From Acridotheres tristis (lineage: Eukaryota > Chordata > Aves > Passeriformes > Sturnidae): 64,000 bases of DNA. The notes beneath the pieces were generated by a model that was not told the DNA's origin, searched no databases, and was given only the letters and a program-made list of their open reading frames with translations. A program made the position numbers and the translations under genes. Where the stretch lies: assembly GCA_037013685.1 (NCBI GenBank), contig CM072891.1, positions 4,750,501 to 4,814,500 of the forward strand. Direction: 5' to 3'. Shown here in pieces: positions 25,101 through 37,100 of the stretch. The number at the start of each line of letters is the position of its first letter. Position 1 is the first letter of the stretch.

Positions 25101-28100
25101 GCTTGCTTACTGATATGGATGTAAAGCCAGAAAAAAAAATTCAGCATTTTCACTTTATCAAAAACATTTGACTGTGTTGTTGGATGAAGAACTGCCCTAA
25201 AATGTGCTATGAATGTATTTACGTTGTAGATTCCAGCGTGATTGCTGCCCTCTGCTGCATGAATGTGATTACTGCAAACTGCATTTAATTACTATATATC
25301 AACTTTTTTCTGCAGCATTTCCTTCAATGAGGGGTTCGACACCACTTGATGTGGCAGCAGCCTCTGTAATGGACAACAATGAGCTTGCACTCGCATTGGA
25401 GGAGCCAGATCTTGACAAGGTGGCCACTCTGACCTATTTACCCATTTATTAAATGGTGTACTTGTGCTAAAAGGGTTTAAAAGGGAAATTTTGGTCAAAG
25501 AAGGTTTTGAATATGTTGTCCTCAGAAATACCCACTCTAGGTACATGTTGCTTCAAGGTAAGGTTGACTGAGCAGTATTTTCTCCGATTTTGCTTTATGC
25601 TTATCAGGAATCAGAGAAAAAGAGATTTATTTCTTATCTTCTGTATCCTTTCACTATTGTTATCAGGCAGAAAGGATAACAAGAAAAAAAGGCATGAAGC
25701 AGGAATATCAAGAAGTGTTGTTTGGGAAGTAAAAAAAAAAAGAGAATTACGAAGAGAATGTTAAAAAAAGGACACATGTCTTTAGGCTTAAATCATAGAG
25801 ATTTGTGGGGATGGAGGTTAGAGTTAAGAGAATGGAAAGGCAGCTGTTTCAAGATGAAAGGTGAAACAGGATTTTAAGGCTAGGGTCAATGGGAAACTGA
25901 ATCCAGAATTCAGGTCACTGGCAATGGTTAGGAATAAAGGAGAATGTGAGGAGAGGCAGGATGAGCTTGAGAATGTGGTAAAATGTAAAAAATTACATGA
26001 AAGTTATTTTTATATCACAAGAGGAAAACAGATTTAGAGATGGAAGTGCATAGTCAGAAGAGGAGGAAAGCAGGTAGAGGACGTCAGACATGCTAGCAGA
26101 GCATTAGGGTACAGAAAACAGAAAGCAGGGTTTAATACAAATGGAGACAGTAGTTAAACACCTAAGTGATAGCTTAGCACAGGGAAAATCTGTGCAGTGT
26201 GAGAGGATCCTGTGATGACAGGGGAACTCGTGGGACTGTTTGCGATCAGTATATGGTGTGGGAGAGGAAAAGTTGTGAAATTGAAATAAATGGGCATATT
26301 ACAGCAATAGCTTGGTGAAGACAAGAATATGAATGGAAAGATATGAGACAGCACAGCAATATACATACTAGGCAATAAGCTGTTGAGAAGAATTAGCAAT
26401 TCCCTATCACCTGCAAAATTGCTGAGTGCACTCCGTCCTGTCAATAAAAATTTGAATGGTATTGATATCAATCCTTGGGATGCAACACTAGTGACTGTCT
26501 CATATTTTAATGGAAATTACTATAGAGGAAGTCACTTAAACTAAATTTCACTGTGACCATATTTCTCATTTACCGATTGCTTACCTTGAAATACTTAGCG
26601 CTTAGCTTACTGAAATACTTGGCACTGTTCAAATCCTGAATGTTCAAACAGTAAAGATATCAGCTATAACATCAGCAGTATTTCATGCTGAAAAAATCAG
26701 GCTGTGTGTGCCTTAGAACTGCGCTTCCAAATTCATTAGTCATTCTAGCTGAATCATAATGTATTGGCTGCAATGTATTACCTTTGGTGAGAATTCCTTC
26801 TGTGTTGTAGGTTGTTACCTACCTGGCGGGTTGTGGCCTGCAGAGTTGTCCAGTATTGCTGGCAAAAGGATATCCAGACATTGGGTGGAACCCAATAGAG
26901 GGTGAACGTTACCTGTCATTCTTACGATTTGCAGTTTTTGCTAACAGTAAGTCTAATTTCTTGGCATCCAGATTCCATCAAAAAGGTTTCCTTTAAATTA
27001 GCTTCCTAACCATAAAAATATGTTAAATCTGAAGAGAGGTTAATGCATACTCTTCTCATTACAAACACAAGACTACTGCTGTATGCTTATTATTGTATTT
27101 TTTTTCCTGAATCTTTATAGCTAGTTGTATTTTTTTCTTTTTTTTTTTTTTTTGTAAATCACATAATTGAGTAGATTCACCTGTAGCCATGGTAGCAAAT
27201 CATGTTAGGAATTCCTTGGCACAGGAAGATCAGGAGTGGGGGTTACATCAATAAATTCCTTCCATTCCTCTGGGAGAAGAGTCTTTTCCATGCTCTAGCA
27301 TGTGGTCCCTCCCATGTTTTATATTGTTTTATATTTTGTAACAATTAGGAGAAAATGAAGTTTTCTTCTGATCTTAGAATACTTTCAGGAGAAAATGTGT
27401 AGTGCTTTTTGGTCCTCAGGTGAAAGTGTTGAGGAAAATGCAAGTGTTGTTGTCAAGCTCCTTATTCGACGGCCAGAGTGCTTCGGGCCAGACCTTAGGG
27501 GAGAGGGAGGAAATGGTTTGCTGGCTGCTATGCAGGAAGCCATCAGGATCTCAGAGAATCCTAGTCGTGACCTTCCTTCCCAGGCATATAAAAGAGAAGG
27601 GTAAGTAAATGTGAATGCTTGTTTGGCAAATGAGGATTTAATAGCTGGTTCAATCATGCTTGCAATATGTGGATAATAGACCCTGTTGTGTAAGGCATTA
27701 TACAAACAGAGAGAAATAGAGATTCACATCCACGAGAAGTTGTCATATGGTATTCATAAAGCATTAGCTAGATAAAAGTGGAATAAGAGTTAGAGAGAAA
27801 AAGCCTGAAGGACAAAACAAATGAGAAGACTACTGTGGAATGAAGCTAAAGTTAAGGTAAAGTAACCGAGGAAGGTAGAAAGCTCATGTGAAGTCTGCTA
27901 TTATAGTCATACTTACCCTTGGGACAAAAACCCTTTAGTCTGGAGCCAAAGGGATGAGTATGTCTGGTGAATAGTCTCTGGATTATGTCTCTAGCTCCAG
28001 AGAAGAGCTATAAAACTTAGATTAGCAAAAATGCTCACTGTTATTTTTAACTTTTTAGTGATGATGAGGAGGAGGAAGAGGAGATTGTGCACATGGGAAA

Positions 28101-31100
28101 TGCAATCATGTCATTTTACTCAGCTCTCATAGATTTACTTGGACGCTGTGCACCAGAAATGCATGTGAGTTCATTTTACCACTTGCTCAGAAAATGCAGA
28201 TTTCTAAACATAACTGTACATGTCTGACTAAACCTTTCTCTTTTCAAAGCTTTCTTCCCTTCCTTCCCTTCCCTTCCAGAAGGTAGACTTTATGGCTTCT
28301 TGCTGTATTTAGGTGGATGTATTCCCTGCAAGTTGTTTATAAAGAACCATGGTTTTTTGATTCCCTTACGCTTTTTTATTTATCTAAAATTTTGATAATT
28401 TTTACATGATTATGGAATCAAAGCAAGTATGAACTAAAAAACCATAAAAATAACTTTAAAAAGAATGTGATAGATGGCTGCTTTTTGCATGCATTGATGA
28501 AACATGATGCCCACACCATGTGAATACGTGTAAAAATATGTAAAATAACTGTTTCAACTGTAATGCCTGTAACAGTCATGTGCAAGACTTGGTTTTAATG
28601 AGACTGACTGCTGCTTGTTGGTGCTTAAAAAATCCTCTGTGTATCTCATTATAATAAGAATAAGAAGTTTGGCTTGCAGCCTCCCTGCTTACTCTTAGGA
28701 AAGCTATTAAGTTTATTACCTATATGTAGCTCTCTATTGCCAGACACAGTAGTTTCATGTTATGAAAATTACTGGTAGAGATTTTCAGACACAGGCTGTG
28801 AATACCTGATTTCTGCTAGAAGTCGAAAGAAATTGCTCACCTCATTGTTGTAAATGCCTTTTGAAGATTTTACGGGATAGAAATGATAGAAAAATTCATG
28901 GACACAGGTCTGCATCCACTTGTAGTGTAAAAAAAGCAAGTTTGAAACTTGTCACCATGGGATCTCTAGGTAACATGGGCATTTCATAAGTTTTGGTTTC
29001 ATCACCATATCTGGTTGGTTTAGGAATCTTATCAATGTGAAAATATTTGCATTATTGGAAATCTATAATACTGTGAAATTGTTGATATAAAAATAAGAAC
29101 AGATATAAAAGTAGGAACAGCTGAATTTGGCAACTTCATTAATTCTTGAATAAATTGAATTTCTGTGTGTTTTCTTCCAGTGTTTGAAAAAAAACCAAAA
29201 CATATTAATATAAATTTTTTGAGGATAATTTTCTTAAGTCCCTCAATATTAAATTTCTTATTTGATATATTTTTCTACCAGCTTATTCAAAGTGGAAAAG
29301 GGGAAGCTATTCGAATCAGGTCAATTCTTCGATCCCTAGTGCCTACTGAAGATTTGGTGGGGATTATAAGTATACCACTAAAGCTGTCCACTGTTAACAA
29401 AGGTAACTTCAATACTTTCATTAGACCATTTATCTTACATGAAAATCATTTGCCACATTATCCTTCAGAGGAAAGACAGAGCAGTTTTGTTAGAGTTGAA
29501 TGTAAGCAGAGAACTGTTCTTCAAATTTTAATTAGATCTGCATCAATTAGAGCTGCGCCAGTGGCACAGATACTTGCTCCCGTAGAGCAGAGAATGTAAG
29601 AATGTAAGAAATATTTTAAAGGATCACACCAATGGGCCAGTACTTTGCCTCCAGCAGTGGCTCTAGACATGCTACCTCTTTAGGTAAAATATTTAAGCTT
29701 AGGCTCAGTCCCTTTGTATTTTCACATTATCCAGTCATTTGTAGAATATTTTACTATTCATTTCTAAGCTTTCATTTAAGAGTGAAAGATAATTAAATTG
29801 CAAAATAATAGGTTTTTTAAAATAATAAAAACTTAGTATTCTAAATTATTCTTTTTCAGCATAGAACAAAATTGAACAAGAATGTAATACTCTGAATATT
29901 TGAGTTTTCACATTACATGTAATTATGATGTCTTTCATTGCCTTGGTATTTCTTGTTTTATCAGTTATCCACTATTAACAATTGCATTGTATATTTGTGT
30001 AGATGGCACAGTAAATGAGCCAGACATGTCTGCCTGTTTCTGTCCTGATCATAAAGCACCCATGGTACTCTTCTTGGACCGTGTCTATGGTATTAAGGAC
30101 CAAAGCTTCCTCCTCCACCTATTGGAAGTTGGATTTTTACCAGATTTAAGAGCTTCTGCCTCTTTGGATACAGTATGTATTTCACTATTGAGTTTAAATG
30201 CAGTGGCTGGATATAGTTGCTCTGTAAGTGTAAAAAACTGGAATTTCAAGTCAAAACAGCTTTTAAAAAAAGGTGTTATAGGCTCACTATAAAACAAAAT
30301 CAATTGTAACTCACTTACTATTAATTTATAGTGCATAAGTCTGATTTAAGCATTCAGTAGCACCATATGAAGTGTAAAAGTAGTTTAAAATCTTTTAATA
30401 CAGGCTGTACAGTAATCCAATAAGTACATTGAGTATATTGCAATAGGCCGAATGTTTGCTTTTATTTCATGTTTGTTTCTGATAATTACACTGAAAATCG
30501 AGGTGTATGAAGAAATTGAGATGACAAGAGTTATTTAATGCTTAGTGGGGTTTTCTAACCTGTTTCAAGATAGAAACTACCTATGCTTTCCAGCTGCTGT
30601 TGGTTCAGAGGGCAGGGGCACAAGAGACGGGATGTAAATGGATGATTTGGATTTTCTCCAGTTGAAAAAGAAATGGCTTTAGTCCTCATGTATATACTGA
30701 GAATATCATGTCAGCACCCAGTCACTTAGGAGACATAAGGACTATTGCATTATTATGATTTATAGCCTTCATATTTAGTGACCTTTATCCAGTGTGATAC
30801 TAACAATCATTTACTACTTCATACAGGTTTCTCTAAGTACCACAGAGGCAGCTCTGGCACTAAATAGATATATTTGCTCAGCTGTGTTTCCGTTACTCAA
30901 AAGATGTGCTCCCCTCTTTTCTGGAACAGAGCATCACGCCTCTCTGGTTGACTCCACACTTCACACAATATATAGGTTATCCAAGGGACGCTCCCTCACA
31001 AAAGCTCAAAGAGATGCTATTGAGGAATGCCTGCTTGCTATTTGCCAGTACGTATCATACCTATGAACAAATTGATTTCTTTTGCAGGATAGGTATTTTA

Positions 31101-34100
31101 ACAACTTCTTTCTTTGCCTGTAGTGTAGACCTAAGACTGTTTTATTCTTGCATGAAATAAATGGCCAGTGTTATCTCAGGAACTGAAATGTAGATTTCTC
31201 TGTTTACTTAAGAGGGTTCAGAAGTAGCACAAAGTTCTATAGAAGCTCTAACATGCTGTGTCTTCTATAGGGAGAAGTGAGAACCTAGCATTGTTTTTTC
31301 AAAATACTTTTAAGGAATATTTTGTCTCCCAATATGTAAATTGATCTCAATTTTTATTTCATTTATACTGAAGTGTACGATTTTTTGCTAATAGCATCTA
31401 TTTTTTAAAATCACAGCCATTTGCGTCCCTCTATGCTACAACAGCTGTTGAGAAGGCTGGTTTTTGACGTGCCCCTGCTCAATGAATACTGTAAAATGCC
31501 TCTCAAGGTAAATACTTTATTTTCTGCACATGCGTCCAGCATAAAACTTCAAAATAAACTGTTGATATCTTGCTTTTAAAAACAGAATGGGAAGGGTAAA
31601 GCAATGTAAAATTACTTCTGAATTGAAAATTATGTTATTGTTTTGTAGTCTTTTAAATTAAATGTAATGCTTGCAAAATTTTTGAAATCATGCCTAATGC
31701 AAACAGTAAGGTGATTATGATATTTTGTATAGTGAACTGTTGATGTTCCCATTGCTTCAGCAAAAGAACATTTGAATGTATCAATTTAAATGTCAGTGTT
31801 ATCTTGAGACTTCTTCTTCTGCCCTGAGAACTGTAATAACTCTTGGTGGGATGCATGGTCTAGGAATGAATTTTGAGTGAAATCTAAGAGACAGGAGGAA
31901 GGAAACAAAATTCACCTTTTATTTTTGAGTAAACTGTAGCTGAAGTTTTATCTATCCTTTTGTTCTGTAAAAACATAATTACAATTTTTAGACGATAAAT
32001 AAATCTTATTTAGAACTATTCTGTCAGGTTTGTTCCACTTTTTTTCTTGGGATAAAACAGTTTACTCTTAAGTCTGTGTCTTTTTGTGAAAGAATTGAAA
32101 TTTTATCATATTTTAAAGCAGAGCTGACATATTCACAAACATAATCTGGAGCATCATTAAATTTTTTACTTAAAGTGTGGTGTAGAGGGAGTGTTAAATC
32201 TGGTTTTTAATTATTATTTTCCCTTCTTACACAGAATTGCAGTAAAAACTAAAATGTCAAGATTCTAGTCTGATGCTAAAAGAAATTTTTAAAATTTCCT
32301 TGGGATAGGAACTTTTAGTTCTGCAGAAGAAACTGGCAGAAATTTGAAATTACGTGGAAAGCGCACCAATAATCATATATACTCTTTAACTGTACAGATT
32401 TATGATAGTTCTTTCTATCAGTTTTTCCAGACCTGAGCAGTCACAGCCAAGAGGGTGTACTGCAGGTGTCTTTTGCAGTATTTTGAATAACATTAAAGCC
32501 ATCAACTACAAATGACAGGAGTTAAATCAATTTGAATTTGTAAAACTTTTCATCAGAATCTATCATGTCCTGCCTTATACCCATTTCATTGCCTCTATTT
32601 TTATCCTGTGAGCTAGTCTGTACTCAAGTGGTGACAATTCTGAAATTTTTCTACTCCCTGTAATCATTGAGAATCACGCAGCAGGAGCTGGAGCTTTACT
32701 TTAACAATATGAGCTCTGCTGCTCTTCCAAAAGGAAAAGGAAGAAAAAAAGATTATTATTCTGAGCCATTGGAAATGAAGAGACAGATACAAACAATACT
32801 ACTCCTGTAACTGTTCAACATACCAATTTTTAATTTTGTTAAATAGCAAAGTTTCACATGCATTTTTGTTTCTTGAAAATCTAGCTTCTGACAAATCACT
32901 ATGAGCAGTGCTGGAAATATTACTGTCTGCCTTCAGGAATGGGAAGCTATGGAATTGCAGCAGAAGAAGAATTACATTTAACTGAAAAACTTTTCTGGGG
33001 AATATTTGATTCCTTGTCTCATAAGGTAATGGCTGCAATTCACATTACATTATGGAGTGGGTATAAAAGCATTACAGTGGTAATTTCCTGTGCCAAGATC
33101 AGAAAGTTCTTATTTTAACAGTTGTTTCAGCTAATATGGGAGATACAGCAATGAATGCTTTTAATGAAGTGACAAAGATTGAAAGATTCTCTCCGAGCCG
33201 ATGAAATGTCAAATCTTTGCTTGATGTACTCGTAAGATTTACACTACTAATGAGGAGATGTGTGTGTGTGTGTGTATTTCTATATATATACACATATATA
33301 TATATATATATATGCACACACACATAATATTTAGTTCTCACTGCACTAACATGTCAGTGTTGTCTGCTCTCCTATCTTGGCTCTACTAAACATTTTAAAT
33401 TACTTTTTGTTGACATAAGAATTAATTTTAATAACCATATATATATGCTTATCAAATTGTCAGTATATGCAGAATAAATTTACATTGTCCATCTTCAAAT
33501 ATATATTTGTATTTATTTAGTTTTCCAGTTATTGCCCAGCTGAAGATATATGAGGCAATATACTGTAAAATAAACACTTTTCAATTTTTCTGTTACAAAG
33601 TGTGATATTGGGACTTTTTAACTTCTCAGTTTTCTCTTAGTAAAAAAAAGTTGCATTTCTGATATGGTAAATGTCTTACCGAGCACAACACTTTTTGTGC
33701 TTCCTTGGGATCAAAATTTAGCCCAATCAAAAATCAGTTTTTGCTTTAGGACAATAAAAAATCATATTCATTATGTCTCACTGAATTTATGTTCTCTTTC
33801 TAAGCAACAGATTTAGATGATTGTTTCTCTAGGCATTCTGATTTATTATATGGAAATAAAAATGGTCTCTGCATTATTCTGAAATGCCTTTTTAAGCTTC
33901 ATTTGCATTTGATTTTAGTCACGTTTTCCCCTCTCTTACTGCTTTCACAAGTGTCAAGAATGTCAGGAGTGTCTGATGCAATTGAATGCTTCCAATTAGT
34001 GCATCTTAAATTTTAACAGATAAATTAACATGATATGTTTCTACCGGTACTGGTAGATCTCTATAACATTCTTATTTTTCTGTAAATGCTTGTTAGCCCA

Positions 34101-37100
34101 GTGAAAGAAGAGTCATGTAAATGTGATCTGCTGACCTACAGTATTCTCCACCATTCTTTTTTGTTCTAAAATATTTATAGGTTTGATGTTATTATGTTAT
34201 TAAGAATAATGAAATTACTTTGCTACAAGAAATCACAATTTCCTTTAATAAGCATATTTTAAAATTAAATAGTGCAGGGTGAAAGAAAGGCAAAATGACA
34301 ATAGCTTCTGCTAATTCTGCAGGAATTAGTAATTTTAGAACTAAGGCAGTGTTTTGCACATGATCGTGCTCTGTAGCTGGGCAAACAAGCCTTGATCCTC
34401 CCTACTCAGGCCTTCATGGCCCAAAGAAAGCTGGAGCTCATATTGCATATACATACACAGTGTCAGCACACTCTTATGCCAATTTGAGTAGACTTAAAAA
34501 TACATCATGTCGATATAATGGAAAATAGATGTCATGCAACAATAATTTTGCTCTATGTTTGAATTTTAGATATGACTTACTGTTTGTTTGCATCTTCTAA
34601 TGTTTGTACATGGCTATGGCTGCTTGGATTTCACTAACATTTTGCATGTTTTTCTATTGGATTTTCCAACCAGTTCCTATCTCTCCTGCAGAAGTATGAT
34701 CCAGAGCTCTTTCGAATGGCTTTGCCCTGTTTAAGTGCTATAGCTGGTGCCTTGCCCCCTGATTATTTAGATACACGAATTATGTCAACTTTGGAAAAGC
34801 AGACTTCAGTCGATCCAGAAGGAAATTTTGATCCCAAACCTGTCAGCACATCAAAGTGAGTCATGTAATTCATAGTGGCTTCCTTCCCTTAAATATTTTT
34901 ATACCATTCCTTATTACTATTTTTATCTTCTGTAGGGAGAGTTGGCTGGTGACTGGCATGTTAGTGGTATTAGGACTTTCAGAAGTAGTACAGGGATTTT
35001 TGCTCTCTTCTGACAAATACTTCACTGCAATACGTCCTGTTTACCAGACATAAGCCATATTCTTCTCAGCCCTGAACAGGTGTTAAATATTTCCATCTTA
35101 TGTCTGCAGAGAAAATAGTAATTCTATATTTATTATGTACACTATTGCCAAATAGTTCAAATGTTTGGAACTAATAAATTAGAAACCATCATTTTGGATG
35201 TGCTTATGACAATTTGTACAAGATCACAAAAATTTGGTGATTCAATTGATCTGTAGCCAATTTTTAATAAATCTTCATTTAATTTGGAGAATTGAGCTGT
35301 GGAAACATGATATAGCAAAATAAGCAGATCATGTATGTTGATTAAATAGAGATTTGGCCTTCCTAGTAATCTCATGCTTTTAAAATACAGACTTTGTATT
35401 GAAGAAGTGAGGATCACTAGCTCAGTCTTGCTATTAAAATCTTATCCTCCATCATTATGCATTGTGAAACGTCCATGTTAATATTATTCTGTATTAAGAA
35501 TTAGCAATATAATTACCTGTAGATTATGGTGAAGCAGGTTTTTGTTCCTTTGTGATTTCAGGTGCTAAAAGGTGAAACAGTTTTATCCTTAAAGATTCTC
35601 TGTAAATGCCATTATAGCTATGCCTTTTTTAAAGAATTGGGAATTGCCTTGCCTTCATTTGGAGATGAAGCATTTTGATTAGTGCTATCTTGTGTTGACA
35701 TTTTTTTCATTAATCAGACTGCAGTGACTTATGACTGAATGACCATAGCCCTCTTTGTTTACAGCCTTGTACTTCCTGAGAAGTTGGAATATATTGTAAG
35801 CAAGTATGCTGAACATTCCCACGATAAATGGGCCTTTGAAAAGGTAGGAGTTATTTTAAGACTGGCAACTGTCCAGGACTAGTGAATAATTCCTAGGTTG
35901 AATATTGAAATTGAAACTGGACAGTTTACCTGATAGCCCTTGTTCATAGTGTATGGATGTTTACATATTTATTTTTGATATGTGGAAAAAAAACCTTACT
36001 TAAGAAAATGCATTGCAATTTGTTACTTTTCCAGAGAATTTATTAGGAGAGACTTGAGGGGACTGAAAAAGGGGAGTTTGGGTTGGGTTGGGGGGGCGTT
36101 GTTTGTTTGGGGTTTTGGTAGGTTTTTATTGTTCTTTGGTTTTGTTTTGGGTTTTTTTATATTTTATTTTTTAAAGTAAGAATATGTAGCTCTGTAGGCA
36201 TCACTATGCCTGGTAATGGTGCTTTTTGACTGGGAGTCAGAGATTCAATTTTACTGCAGCACTTCCATGACCTAAAAAAGTACAGCTTAATATAACTTTT
36301 TATTTCAGATAAGCAGTTGTAGCTTTTTTTTCTCCTTAGCTTTCAGAAACCTGTTATGTATTGAATTTCCCTATAATTTTTCAAATGCTCTGTCACTAGG
36401 TCATGTTTCTGTTCCATTATTTCTACTGAGCTTCAAGAAAAGACAATGAATTCTTAAATAATTTATTATAACAATTAATAACAAATGAAAAGCAATTTTA
36501 TGGAAGAGTTGTATAAAGTAATTCTCTTGTTCAGGGAGGCCTATGCATGCAAATTGGTAGGGGAAGGCACACATCCAATTGTAAATATACACAGAATAAT
36601 TTCAAACCATAAATTTCAGTTACTATTGCTTAAGGTAAAGGATTCATCAATTATGTTCTTCAGTTCTTGATCTGTTAATGTTACATATTCTGAATTTATC
36701 CTCCCAGAGAATTGGGACAATCATTTTTGCCCCAGTTAGTGCTGTCTCAATGTGAGTCCACTTGAAAGGGGCCAGTGTAGGTCAGGCTCAGGGCTGGCAC
36801 CACTACTCATCGGTGGCATCCATTCTGTCTCAGGCATGTTTTGTTCCTGCATGTCACAGATGCTCCTCTCCTGTGGCAGTGAGCAGCCCTTGGAGTGGGT
36901 TAGCAGTTTGATGGGACAAAGGAAACTGGCTAATTTGCTCTCACTCATCCATGTTGTCCTCATCTTATTTCAGTGGGGTTTTCAGTTGTTTTTTTTTTCT
37001 TTTTCAGACTAATAGTGGATGGAAATATGGTGTTTCACTGGATGAAAATATGAAAACTCACCCATTAATAAGGCCTTTCAAAACTTTAGCTGAAAAGGTA

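Noticed and set aside
26154..26471. A 105-codon minus-strand open frame
   Set aside because: It is next to the purine-rich block, and the serine/proline/phenylalanine-rich product follows from base composition.
33099..33341. A minus-strand frame with repeated Tyr-Ile and Thr-His
   Set aside because: It is a translation of the TG/TA/CA dinucleotide repeat, not a protein.
36061..36179. A glycine/phenylalanine-rich + strand open frame
   Set aside because: It is a by-product of the G/T-only tract that contains the G-quadruplex motif.
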